A stretch of DNA of 64,000 nucleotides, taken from Coffea arabica. Lineage: Eukaryota; Streptophyta; Magnoliopsida; Gentianales; Rubiaceae. Location: NCBI RefSeq assembly GCF_036785885.1, contig NC_092310.1, positions 5,208,001-5,272,000 on the forward strand, given 5' to 3'. The notes below the pieces were generated by a model. The model was not told the DNA's origin and searched no databases. It worked only from the letters and a program-made list of their open reading frames with translations. The first letter of the stretch is position 1. Each line of letters begins with the position of its first letter. A program made the position numbers and the translations under genes. Positions 49,263 through 61,016 of the stretch are shown here, one piece after another.

Positions 49263-49776
49263 CATGCAAGTGAGGTACGACTGGGGATATTATGTAGGTT
49301 GAGGCAAAATGTTGCTTTTGTCTCTGCCAAAGGTATCTGTCTCTCACGTGACCATTATCTTGTCTAAGCAAACTAAAGGAACCGATGAAATTAATTGATT
49401 GTGTCACTTGATGCAGTATCATAGTGAGTTAAATGACAAAAAAAAAAAACAATAAAGTTTAACGGTCTAGATGAGAATTTAAAATAGTTGAGTGGTAAGC
49501 ATATGGTTGAAGAATTATATATATAATTTATACAATATATTATATATGTTGTATATATTTAATGTGATATGCAATCAAATGTATCAGATATACACTACAA
49601 AAGAAAACTGCACGGTGTATGATAATGTATATATTATATAATATGGTTGAAGAATTATTATATAATTTATACAATATATTATATATATTTTACACATTTA
49701 ATGTGATATGCACTCAAATGTATTAGATATACACTGCAAAAGAAAACTGCACGAGCAAAAGAATGCAAAAGCAAAT

Positions 49777-49848
49777 CGCCGTTGCCGGGGATCGTACCCG
49801 GGTCACCCGCGTGACAGGCGGGAATACTCACCACTATACTACAACGAC
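49777..49848 (-). tRNA. tRNA-Asp(GTC), copy 5, damaged T loop
   Basis: Matches consensus except for one change in the T loop: TTCGATC becomes TACGATC, which removes the near-invariant T55 and spoils the B box (GGTACGA). All stems pair. Transcription and folding are probably impaired, so this may be an early pseudogene. Confidence 0.7.
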
Positions 49849-50360
49849 CCATCTTGCAAAAAGTTGAAAGTTTAACACACACAAACCTGTGTGACTTAGG
49901 TTTTGGACTCTCCCAAGTAAATGGCCGAAGGGCAACGGTACTTCTCAAGGCATAGCCTGGAAATGCACACCAAGAGTTTAGGCCCAATACCAGAATACAG
50001 ATAACCAGCAGAAAAGACAGTTTTTGTTTGGGGTTGTGTAGGAACAAAAGGTAGTATGTATAGTTACCAACTTCCAATGCCCCCGACTCAGGTCTTATTT
50101 GATAATTCAACTCAATATTCAAATTTAATGGATTCAGATCTTAATATGTTCAAACATATTTGATAATGAAAAATTGAATATCCGAATTAATTAAATGGCG
50201 CTAAATTTTGTTAGCAAAACTTGTTCCCAAAAATAAGTGATGAACTAATTATTTATCACTTAATGTGATATACACTCAAATGTATCAAATTTACGAATTA
50301 ATAATAATAGTCGTAAATATGTTATAGTCTGATTTATCCTTTATAATTCTTTAACAATAT

Positions 50361-50413
<53 letters not shown>

Positions 50414-51012
50414 CATGCAAGTGAGGTACGACTGGGGATATTATGTAGGCTGAGGCAAAATGTTGCTTTTGTCTCTGCCAAAGGTATCTGTCTCTCTCGT
50501 GACCATTATCTTGTCTAACCTAACTAAAGAAACCAATGAAATTGATTGATTGTGTCACTTGATGCAGTATCATAGTGAGCTAAATGACACTAAAAAACAA
50601 TAAAGTTTAACGGTCTAGATGAGAATTTAAAATAGTTGAGTGGGTTATAGTCTGATTAAGCAAGTGAGGTACTATTTGATATATTTGGTCAGCATATATC
50701 ATGCAAGTGAGGTACTATTTGACACATTTGGTAAGCATATGGTTGAAGAATTATATATATAATTTATACAATATATCATATATGTTGTATATATTTAATG
50801 TGATATGCACTCAAATGTATCAGATATACACTGCGAAAGAAAACTGCGCGGTGTATGATAATGTATATATTATATAATATGGTAGAAGAACTATTATATA
50901 ATTTATACATTATATTATATATATTTTATACATTTAATGTGATATGTATTCAAATGTATCAGATATACACTGCAAAAGAAAACTGGACGAGCAAAAGAAT
51001 GCAAAAGCAAAT

Positions 51013-51084
51013 CGCTGTTGCCGGGGATCGAACCCGGGTCACCCGCGTGACAGGCGGGAATACTCACACCTATACTACAACGAC
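51013..51084 (-). pseudogene. tRNA-Asp copy 6, probably defective
   Basis: The 3' acceptor strand is CAACAGC, giving a C-A mismatch at pair 3-70. The D loop reads TAGGTGTGAG instead of TAGTGGTGAG, losing the conserved GG and the A-box pattern. The upstream CAA element has also gone (plus strand CTTAAAAAAG). Anticodon and T arms are intact. Confidence 0.7.
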
Positions 51085-51908
51085 CCATCTTAAAAAAGTT
51101 GAAAGTTTAACACACACAAACCTGTGTGACTTAGGTTTTGGACTCTCCTGAGTAAATGGCTGAAGGGCAACTATATTTCCCAAGGCATACCCTGTAAATG
51201 CACACCAAGAGTTTAGGCCCAATACCAGAATACAGATAACCAGCAGAAAAGACAGTTTTTGTTTGGGGTTGTGTACGAAAAAAAGTAGTATATATAGTAA
51301 CCAACTTCCAATGCCCCCGACTCAGGTCTTATATGATAATTCAATTCAATATTTAAATTTAATGAATTCAGATCTTAATATGTTCAAACGTATTTCATAA
51401 TGAAAAATTGAACATCTGAATTAATTAAGTGGCGCTAAATTTTGTAAGCAAAACTTGCTCCCAAAAATATGTAATGAACTATTTACTTATCACTTAATGT
51501 GATATACAATCAAATGTACCAGATCAAATGCATCAGATTTACTATTTAATAATAATAGTCGTAAATATGTTATAGTCTGATTTATCCTATATAATTCTTC
51601 AACCATGTTGTATAATATATATATAAATATATATTATCGTGCAGGTGAGGTACGACTGGGGATATTATGTAGGTTGAGGCAAAATGTTGCTTTTGTCTCT
51701 GCCAAAAATCTACCTCTCACGTGACCATTATCTTGTCTAAGCTAACAGAAGAAACCGATGAAATTGACTGATTGCGTCACTTGACACAGTATCAGAGTGA
51801 GCAAAATGACACAAAAAAAAAATAATGTTTAACTGTATAGATGAGAATATAAAATAGTCGAGTGGGTTAGAGTCTGATTTAGCCTATAAAATTCTTCAAC
51901 CATGTTAT

Positions 51909-51958
<50 letters not shown>

Positions 51959-52314
51959 TGCAAGTGAGGTACTATTTGATATATTTGGTCAGCATATATC
52001 ATGCAAGTGAGGTACTCTTTGATACATTTGGTAAGCATATGGTTGTAGAATTATATATATATAATTTATACAATATATTATATATGTTGTATATATTTAA
52101 TGTGCTATGCACTCAAATGTATCAGATATACACTGCAAAAGAAAACTGCATGGTGCATGATAATATATATATTATACAATATGGTTGAAGAATTATTATA
52201 TAATTTATACAATATATTGTATGTATTTTATACATTTAATGTGATCAGCATTCAAATGTATCAGACATACACTGCAAAAGAAAACTGCACGAGCAAAAGA
52301 ATGCAAAAGCAAAT

Positions 52315-52386
52315 CGCTGTTGCCGGGGATCGAACCCGGGTCACCCGCGTGACAGGCAGCAATACTCACCACTATACTACAACCAC
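52315..52386 (-). pseudogene. tRNA-Asp copy 7, probably defective
   Basis: The acceptor carries changes on both strands (GTGGTTG against CAACAGC) that do not pair with each other. The anticodon stem 5' strand is GCTGC, giving a G-G clash and a G-U pair. The anticodon GTC and the T arm are unchanged. Confidence 0.75.
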
Positions 52387-53575
52387 CCATCTTGCAAAAA
52401 GTTGAAAGTTTAACACACACAAACCTGTGTGACCTAGGTTTTGGACTCTCCAGAGTAAATGGCCGAAGGGCAAACAACTGTACTTCCCAAGGCATAACCT
52501 GGAAATGCACACCAAGAGATAACCAGCAGAAAAGACAGTTTTTGTTTGGAGTTGTGTAGGAAAAAAAGTAGTATATATAGTCACCAACTTCCAATGCCCC
52601 CAACTCAGGTCTTATTTGATAATTCAATTCAATATTTAAATTTAATGGATTCAGATTTTAATCTATTCAGACGTATTTGATAATGAAAAATTGAACATCT
52701 GAATTAATTAAGTGGCGCTAAATTTTGTAAGCAAAACTTGCTCCAAAAAATAAATAATAATCTATTTACTTATCATTTAACGTGATATACACTCAAATGT
52801 ATCAGATCAAATGCATCAGATTTACGATTTAATAATACTAGTCGTAAATATGTTATAGTCTGATTTATCCTATATAATTCTTCAACCATGTTGAATAATA
52901 TATATATATATAAAAATATATATTATCATGCAGGTGAGGTACGACTGGGGATATTATGTAGGTTGAGGCAAAATGTTGCTTTTCTCTCCACCAAAGGTCT
53001 ACCTCTCAACGTGACCATTATCATGTCTAAACTAACAGAAGAAACCGATGAAATTGACTGATTGTGTCACTTGACACAGTATCATAGTGAGCTAAATGAC
53101 ACCAAAAAAACAATAATGTTTAACTGTCTAGATGAGAATATAAAATAGTTGAGTGGGTTATAGTCTGATTGGGCCTATATAATTCTTCAACCATATTATA
53201 TAATATATATATATATATTATTATGCAACTGAGGTACTATTTGATATATTTGGTCAGCATATATCATGCAAGTGAGGTACTCTTTGATACATTTGGTAAG
53301 CATATGGTTGTAGAATTATATATATAACTTATACAATATATTATATATGTTGTATATATTTAATGTGCTATGCACTCAAATGTATCAGATATACACTGCA
53401 AAAGAAAACTGCAAGGTGCATGATAATATATATTATACAATATGGTTAAAGAATTATTATATAATTTATACAATATATTGTATTTATTTTATACATTTAA
53501 TGTGATCAGCACTCAAATGTATCAGATATACACTGCAAAATAAAACTGCACGAGCAAAAGAATGCAAAAGCAAAT

Positions 53576-53647
53576 CGCCGTTGCCGGGGATATAACCCAG
53601 GTCACCCGCGTGACAGGCGTGAATACTCACCACTATACTACAACGAC
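53576..53647 (-). pseudogene. tRNA-Asp copy 8, pseudogene
   Basis: The T loop is TTATATC in place of TTCGATC, and the adjacent stem has changed, so the B box is destroyed. The anticodon stem has a C-to-A change. It is the most clearly dead copy by promoter loss. Confidence 0.8.
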
Positions 53648-54859
53648 CCATCTTGCAAAAAGTTTAAAATTTAACACACACAAACCTGTGTGACTTAGGT
53701 TTTGGCCTCTCCAGAGTAAATGGCCGAAGGGCAAACAACCGTACTTCCCAAGACATAACCTAGAAATGCACACCAGGAATTTAGGCCCACTACTAGAATG
53801 CAGATAACCAGCCAAAAAGACAGTTTTTGTTTGGAGTTGTGAAAGAAAAAAAGTAGTATATATGGTCACCAACTTCCAATGCCCCCCACTCAGGTCTTAT
53901 TTGATAATTCGATTCAATATTTAAATTTAATAGATTCGTATCTTAATATTTTCAGACGTATTTGATAATGAAAAATTGAACATCTGAATTAATTAAGTGG
54001 CGCTAAATTTTGTAAGCAAAACTTGCTCCCAAAAATAAGTAATAAACTATTTACTTATCACTTAATTTGATATACACTCAAATGTACCAGATCAAATGCA
54101 TCATATTTACGATTTAATACTAATAGTCGTAAATATGTTATAGTCTGATTTATCCTATATAATTCTTCAACCATGTTGTATAATATATATATATATATAT
54201 AAATATATATTATCATGTAGGTGAGCTACGACTGGGTATGTTATGTAGGTTGAGGCAAAATGTTCCTTTTGTCTCCGCCAAAGGTCTACCTCTCATGTGA
54301 CCCTTATCTTGTCTAAGCTAACAGTAGAAATCGATGAAATTGACTGATTGTGTCACTTGACACAATATCATAGTGAGCTAAATGACACAAAAAAAATAAT
54401 AATGTTTAACTGTCTAGATGAGAATATAAAATAGTTGAGTGGGTTATAGTCTGATTTAGCCTATATAATTCTTCAACCATATTGTATAATATAGATATAT
54501 TATTATGCAAGTGAGGTACTGTTTGATATATTTGGTCAGCATATATCATGCAAGTGAGGTACTCTTTGATACATTTGGTAAGCATACGGTTGAAGAATTA
54601 TATATATAATTTATACAATATATTATATATGTTGTATATATTTAATGTGCTATGCACTCAAATGTATCAGATATACACTGCAAAAGAAAACTGCATGGTG
54701 CATGATAATATATATATTATACAATATGGTTGAAGAATTATTATATAATTTATACAAAATATTGTATGTATTTTATACATTTAATGTGATCAGCACTCAA
54801 ATGTATCAGATATACACTGCAAAGTAAAACTACACAAGCAAAAGAATGCAAAAGCAAAT

Positions 54860-54931
54860 CGCCGTTGCCGGGGATCGAACCCGGGTCACCCGCGTGACAG
54901 GCGGGAATACTCACCACTATACTACAACGAC
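54860..54931 (-). tRNA. tRNA-Asp(GTC), copy 9, consensus
   Basis: Identical over 72 nt to copies 4 and 10. An upstream CAA is retained although the flank differs by a few bases (plus-strand CCTATCTTGAAAA). The terminator T-run is present. Expected to be active. Confidence 0.95.
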
Positions 54932-56156
54932 CTATCTTGAAAAAAGTTGAAAGTTTAAGACACACAAACATGTGTGACTTAGGTTTTGGACTCTCCAGAG
55001 TAAATGGCCGAAAGGCAAACAACTGTACTTCCCAAGGCATAGCCTGGAAATGCACACCAAGAGTTTAGGCCCAATACCAGAATACAGATAACCAGCAGAA
55101 AAGACAGTTTTTGTTTGGGTTGTGTAGGAAAAAAAGCAGTATATATAATCACCAACTTCCAATGCCCCCGATTCAGGTCTTATTTGATAATTTAATTCAA
55201 TATTTAAATTTAATGGTTTCAGATCTTAATATGTTCCGACGTATTTGATAATGAAAAATTGAACATCTGAATTAATTAAATGGCGCTAAATTTTGTAAGC
55301 AAAACTTGCTCCCAAAAATAAGTAATAAACTATTTACTTATCACTTAATGTGATATACACTCAAATGTACCAGATCAAATGCATCAAATTTACGATTTAA
55401 TAATATTAGTCGTAAATATGTTATAGTCTGATTTATCCAATATAATTCTTCAACCATGTTGTATAATATATATATATATATATATAAATATATATTATCA
55501 TGCAGGTGAGGTACGACTGGGGATATTATGTAGGTTAAGGCAAAATGTTGCTTTTGTCTCTGTCAAAGGTCTACCTCTCACGTGACCATTATCATGTCTA
55601 AACTAACATAAGAAACCGATGAAATTGACTGATTGTGTCACTTGACACAGTATCATAGTGAGCTAAATGACACAAAAAAAAAACAATAATGTTTAACTGT
55701 CTAGATGAGAATATAAAATAGTTGAGTGGGTTATAGTCTGATTTAGCCTATATAATTCTTCAACCATATTATATAATATATATATATATATATATATTAT
55801 TATGCAAGTGAGGTACTATTTGATATATTTGGTCAGCATATATCATGCAAGTGAGGTACTCTTTGATACATTTGGTAAGCATATGGTTGTAGAATTATAT
55901 ATATAATTTATACAATATATTATATATGTTGTATATATTTAATGTGCTATGCACTCAAATTTATCAGATATACACTGCAAAAGAAAACTGCATCGTGCAT
56001 GATAATATATATATTATACAATATGGTTGAAGAATTATTATATAATTTATACAAAATATTGTATGTATTTTATACATTTAATGTGATCAGCACTCAATTG
56101 AATCAAATATACACTGCAAAATAAAACTGCACGAGCAAAAGAATGCAAAAGCAAAT

Positions 56157-56228
56157 CGCCGTTGCCGGGGATCGAACCCGGGTCACCCGCGTGACAGGCG
56201 GGAATACTCACCACTATACTACAACGAC
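56157..56228 (-). tRNA. tRNA-Asp(GTC), copy 10, consensus
   Basis: Identical over 72 nt to copies 4 and 9. Its flanks are closest to those of the dead copy 8 rather than to copy 9, which points to duplication of two-unit blocks. CAA and terminator are present. Expected to be active. Confidence 0.95.
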
Positions 56229-56759
56229 CCATCTTGCAAAAAGTTTAAAATTTAACACACACAAACCTGTGTGACTTAGGTTTTGGACTCTCCAGAGTAA
56301 ATGGCCGAAGGGCAAACAACCGTAATTCCCAAGGCATAACCTAGAAATGCACACCAGGAGTTTAGGCCCAATACCAGAATGCAGATAACCAGCCAAAAAG
56401 ACAGTTTTTGTTTGGAGTTGTGAAGGAAAAAAAGTAGTATATATGGTCACCAACTTCCAATGCCCCCCACTCAGGTCTTATTTGATAATTCGATTCAATA
56501 TTTAAATTTAATAGATTCATATCTTAATATTTTCAGACGTATTTGATAATGAAAAATTGAACATCTGAATTAATTAAGTGGCGCTAAATTTTGTAAGCAA
56601 AACTTGCTCCCAAAAATAAGTAATAAACTATTTACTTATCACTTAATTTGATATACACTCAAATGTACCAGATCAAATGCATCATATTTACGATTTAATA
56701 CTAATAGTCGTAAATATGTTATAGTCTGATTTATCCTATATAATTCTTCAACCATGTTG

Positions 56760-56808
<49 letters not shown>

Positions 56809-57084
56809 TATATTATCATGCAGGTGAGGTACGCCTGGGGATATTATGTAGGTTGAGGCAAAATGTTGCTTTTGTCTCTGCCGAAGGTCTATCTCTCACG
56901 TGACCATTATCTTGTCTAAGCTAACAGAAGAAACCGATGAAATTGACTAATTGTGTCACTTATACTGTATCATAGTGAGCTAAATGACACAAGAAAAACA
57001 ATAATGTTTAACTGTCTAGATGAGAATATAAAATAGTTGAGTGGGTTATAGTCTAATTTAGCCTATATAATTCTTCAACCATAT

Positions 57085-57124
<40 letters not shown>

Positions 57125-57479
57125 ATGCAAGTGAGGTACTATTTGATATATTTGGTCAGCATATATCATGCAAGTGAGGTACTCTTTGATACATTTGGTA
57201 AGCATATGGTTGAAGAATTATATATGTAATTTATACAATATATTATATATGTTGTATATATTTAATGTGCTATGCACTCAAATGTATCAGATATACACTG
57301 CAAAAGAAAACTGCGTGGTGCATGATAATATATATATTATACAATATGGTTGAAGAATTATTATATAATTTATACAATATATTATATATTTTATATACTT
57401 TTAATGTGATATGCAGTCAAATGTATCATATATACACTGCAAAAGAAAACTGCACGAGCACAAGAGTGCAAAAGCAAAT

Positions 57480-57551
57480 CGCAGTTGCCGGGGATCGAAC
57501 TCGGGTCACTCGCGTGACAGGCGGGAATACTTACCACTGTACTACAACGAC
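57480..57551 (-). pseudogene. tRNA-Asp copy 11, probably defective
   Basis: Several unmatched changes: acceptor CAACTGC, T stem CCGAG against CCCGG, anticodon stem GCGAG, and two D-arm changes (GTACAGTGGTAAG). The anticodon GTC is kept. With four mismatched pairs it is unlikely to fold properly. Confidence 0.75.
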
Positions 57552-57968
57552 CCATCTTGCAAAAAGTTTAAAATTTAACACACACAAACCTGTGTGACTT
57601 AGGTTTTGGACTCTCCAGAGTAAATGGCCGAAGGGCAAACAACCGTACTTCCCAAGGCATAACCTAGAAATGCACACCAGGAGTTTAGGCCCAATACCAG
57701 AATGCAGATAACCAACAAAAAAGACAGTTTTTGTTTGGAGTTGTGTAGGAAAAAAAGTAGTATATATGGTCACCAACTTCCAATGCCCCCCACTCAGGTC
57801 TTATTTGATAATTCGATTCGATATTTAAATTTAATGGATTCAAATCTTAATATGTTTAGACGTATTTGATAACGAAAAATTGAACATTTGAATTAATTAA
57901 GTGGCACTAAATTTCGTAAGCAAAACTTGCTCTCAAAAATAAGTGATAAACTATTTACTTATCATTTA

Positions 57969-60551
57969 GGTTCATTTGATAAAATTGAATCTGAATTCTG
58001 AAGTTTGAATTCTGAAATTTGAATACTGAAACATTTAATTTGCTAAATTTTAAGCACTAAAAAAATATATGAATATCTGAATATTATTGCTAAATCTATT
58101 TATACTGTTTGATAAATATTTATAACTGAATGCTTAATAAGTTTAATTTAACAATTTTGCCCTTATATCCTTTCATCCAAAAAAGAAATATAATCTATGA
58201 TTTGATTGGTTTAAAATTGTTAGGTATGAAAATGAAAATATTTATTTTTAAAGTCAAATTAATATAAAAGATGAAATATATAATATGAGGAGTATGGAGA
58301 AGATGTGAAAGTCATTAAAAAGGGAGAAAAGAGAAACTAAAAAACTGTTTGATAGAGAATATTAGGTTGTTTAATTTTATATATATATATATAATAAAGT
58401 CGTATAATCATTCTTATCCCTTCATGTTTTCTCTTTCCTACATGGCTTAAACGAGACAGCAAGTAGTTTCCTACGTGGCTTGCTCCTTTTTTGTTTAGAT
58501 ATATATCAATTCTTATTTCCTATAAGAATTCTTAATATTATATGATTCTTATTTCCAACCCAAAAAAGGAACTGGAAAGTAATGTGATATAAATAAAAGA
58601 GACATAAATATCTCTATTAGATATATCTCCAAATTCATGCCAATAATTTGTGTATTGCATAGAGAATCGAAGTAAATAAGAATTGTTATCACTACAAGAA
58701 GTAGAAAAGTAACTAATTTCAAAAGGAACCATTAATAACAGAAATCCATATCTGATGTTGGAAATAGGATTCTTAATAAATTTTATTATTAAGTGTGTTA
58801 TCAAGACATGGTGCATAACACGAAATTTATGGAAAAAAAAGTTAATTGAATCCAATTAACTATATGTTTTTGACCCGTACGGTCAAATATAATTCCTATT
58901 TGAGTACGGGTTTGTAAATTCCTATAAATCCATTCGTTGTAAATCAAAACATGCAGGTTATACTCATTGCTAGGTTATAGGATTCACAATACATCTTTGC
59001 TCAGATGGTGGGGAGTATTTAGTGTGTGGACCCACACCATAGGAGTCCATGCACTTAAAGGATTCGATATAGTTGAGGTGGTTTTTCAAGATAGGTAAAG
59101 TCTGTCTTGAGAACTCACTTTTATTTCCTATAAGAATTCTTAATATTATGAGATTTTAATTTCCTACCCAAAGTTATATACTTTAAACAACTTAAATCAA
59201 GATAAACCTACTTTTAATGTTCGTATCAATATCTCTTGATATTCTTATCAATTATTATTTCTTATGCCTACACTACATATAGCTTATAATATATTGATTT
59301 CAAGCATCAAATTCATTGTTAGGTATTTTCAGTACAAGCGGTTGGCACAATAAAGTATCGATTTTGGGTTTCCACTCCTCTTGATTATCAGGTACATTTT
59401 ATTTCAATACATATTTTTTTAAAAAAAGATATGTTGATTTTCAATTGTAAAAGTTTAGTAACATATCTTGAATTTTTTTTTATTTTTTGTTTGTTTTTTT
59501 TATGAACACATAGGATTAGTAATATATCTTGAATTAGTAATGAATTTCTCTTATATTTCACATATTATATCTCACATAATATTTTTGCCTTTAATTTTGA
59601 TAAATCATTATCAGATTGGTGGAACCGACAACCAATACCAACCTGAAGTATCTTCTTTCCAAATCCCAATTAATATAACAGATGATTCTAATCAACAACA
59701 TTTCAATACACTTCATATGAATCATTCATCAAAGGGTTCAACAAAAACCACAGAGGAAGGGAATGCTCATAAAAAGATTTGCATGAGAAGGTAGATTTAA
59801 TATACTATTTTACTTTTTTAAACTATAATCTCTACATATTGTTATACACAATCTTGAATGCGATAAATCATTTTTTTTATATACTTAGTTATCCTGCTTT
59901 GCTATCATGCAGTGATAATGGAAAATCAATAAATGCTGATTTACACGGACAAATCGAGGAGAATGTTCAAACAGAAGAAAAACTAAAACAAGTTTCTGAA
60001 GAATAGAATATTATTTGATACTATTTGCTGCACTTTTTATTTATTTTCAAGTTTTTGAATGTTATGATATTGTCGAATATTATTTTTTCCATTGTTGAAT
60101 TATTATTTATTGAATTAGATGTTCAAATTTATATTATAAGAATACTTTATATTACAATGCGCATATAGTAATATACTTAAGAAAAGTTATAATAAAATAT
60201 ACATTAAGTTTGTATTTCATATCGACATTTTTATAAAATTGACTAAATAGTTTATTATTTTTCGAAAATTCTCGTTCAGCGAACGGGTACAAAACTAGTT
60301 AGATAAGAATTTTGAACATAATTAACAAACAATGGTAGATTTGGTAGATAAGATAAAGTAGTTGAAGTAATTCTATTGATTATTATCAGAATTAAGCATT
60401 CAGTTAGGATTCTTGTGATGAAAAAAATACACACAAGTTCAGCACCGCTAAACAAGTGCAGCAGATAGATTTTCATTTATCAAACACTCAAAATATTTGA
60501 ATGTCTGAAAAGGTTGAGTTTCAGCATTTTTTTATGTTATCAAACAGACCC
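57969..60551. mobile_element. PIF/Harbinger-type MITE inside the last array unit (with nested insertion)
   Basis: The unit sequence breaks at TTA (57966-57968) and resumes after TTA (60552-60554), matching the uninterrupted TATCATTTAATGTG of other units. The element ends are GGTTCATTTGATAA and, reversed, GGGTCTGTTTGATAA. A TTA duplication and such ends are typical of PIF/Harbinger (Tourist-like) elements. Without the nested Helitron-like part it would be roughly 0.65 kb and non-coding. Confidence 0.65.
58380..60299 (+). mobile_element. Helitron-like insertion (5' end approximate)
   Basis: The right end has the Helitron signature: a short hairpin (CTCGTTC-AGC-GAACGGG, 7 pairs with one G-T) followed 8 nt later by CTAGT, then host T at 60300. 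Such elements leave no target duplication. The left end is unsure; I place it near the TATATATATATAATAAAG stretch at about 58380. Inside, two exon-like ORFs (59614-59794 and 59889-60006) are Gln/Asn/Thr-rich and end in KKICMRR and QVSEE. I do not recognise them, and no helicase or Rep domain is present. Confidence 0.45.
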
Positions 60552-60707
60552 TTAATGTGATATATACTCAAATATATTAGATTTTTGATTTAATAATAAT
60601 AGTCATAAATATGTTATAGTCTAATTTATCCTATATAATTCTTCAACCATATTATATAATATATATATATATATATATATTATCATGCAAGTGAGATACT
60701 ATTTGAT

Positions 60708-61016
60708 AAGATACCCAAAACACCAGTTCACATAGATGTGGCACATCAAGAAGTTGAAGAACTGAAACAACTGCACACAAACTTCAACTCCTTAAAAGTT
60801 GATAGTTCTCGATCACTTCCCAAAAAAAAAAAATTTTTCTTAAGAAGGTTAAATGATTCACCAAATGCTGAGGGTTTTAAAAAGTTCAATGAGACTAATG
60901 AAATTACACTAAAAGACATCAGACATAATGAGTGTAAATCAATAGATTCTAGCTTTCATTTTTCTTGCTTCTTCAATCTACTAAGGAAGTACATTCAAAG
61001 CCAAAAAAAAAAAAAA
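60708..61016. other. Region right of the array with an unassigned ORF
   Basis: A plus-strand frame running from within the array edge to 61082 encodes VEELKQLHTNFNSLKVDSS and LNDSPNAEGFKKFNET, then a poly-Lys run from a poly(A) tract. It could be an exon remnant, but no family is recognised. Confidence 0.35.

Larger units (their letters stand above)
44125..60707. repeat. Tandem array, unit about 1.28 kb, each unit with a tRNA-Asp sequence
   Basis: Landmarks recur in the same order. They are: GGGGATATTATGTAGGTTGAGG; TCACGTGACCATTATCTTGT; ATAATTCTTCAACCAT plus a (TA)n tract; GCAAGTGAGGTACT twice; an internally duplicated block (CACTCAAATGTATCAGATAT then CACTGCAAAAGAAAACTGCA); the tRNA; AACCTGTGTGACTTAGG; a poly-AT spacer; and a second (TA)n tract. 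tRNA-to-tRNA spacings are 1301, 1281, 1277, 1140, 1236, 1302, 1261, 1284, 1297 and 1323 bp. Eleven units are present, the last split by a transposon (57969-60551) and ending at about 60707. The first unit starts partway, at about 44125. The fifth unit is short because a (TA)n-bearing piece is deleted near 49495. Protein-like ORFs in the array are accidental. Confidence 0.9.

Noticed and set aside
44620..57776. Many ORFs of 60-147 codons on both strands in the array, with recurring peptides such as CSIVVSIPACHAGDPGSIPG
   Set aside because: They are translations of the tRNA-Asp sequence and its repeated flanks. The similarity between them follows from the DNA repeat, and frames break with each indel.
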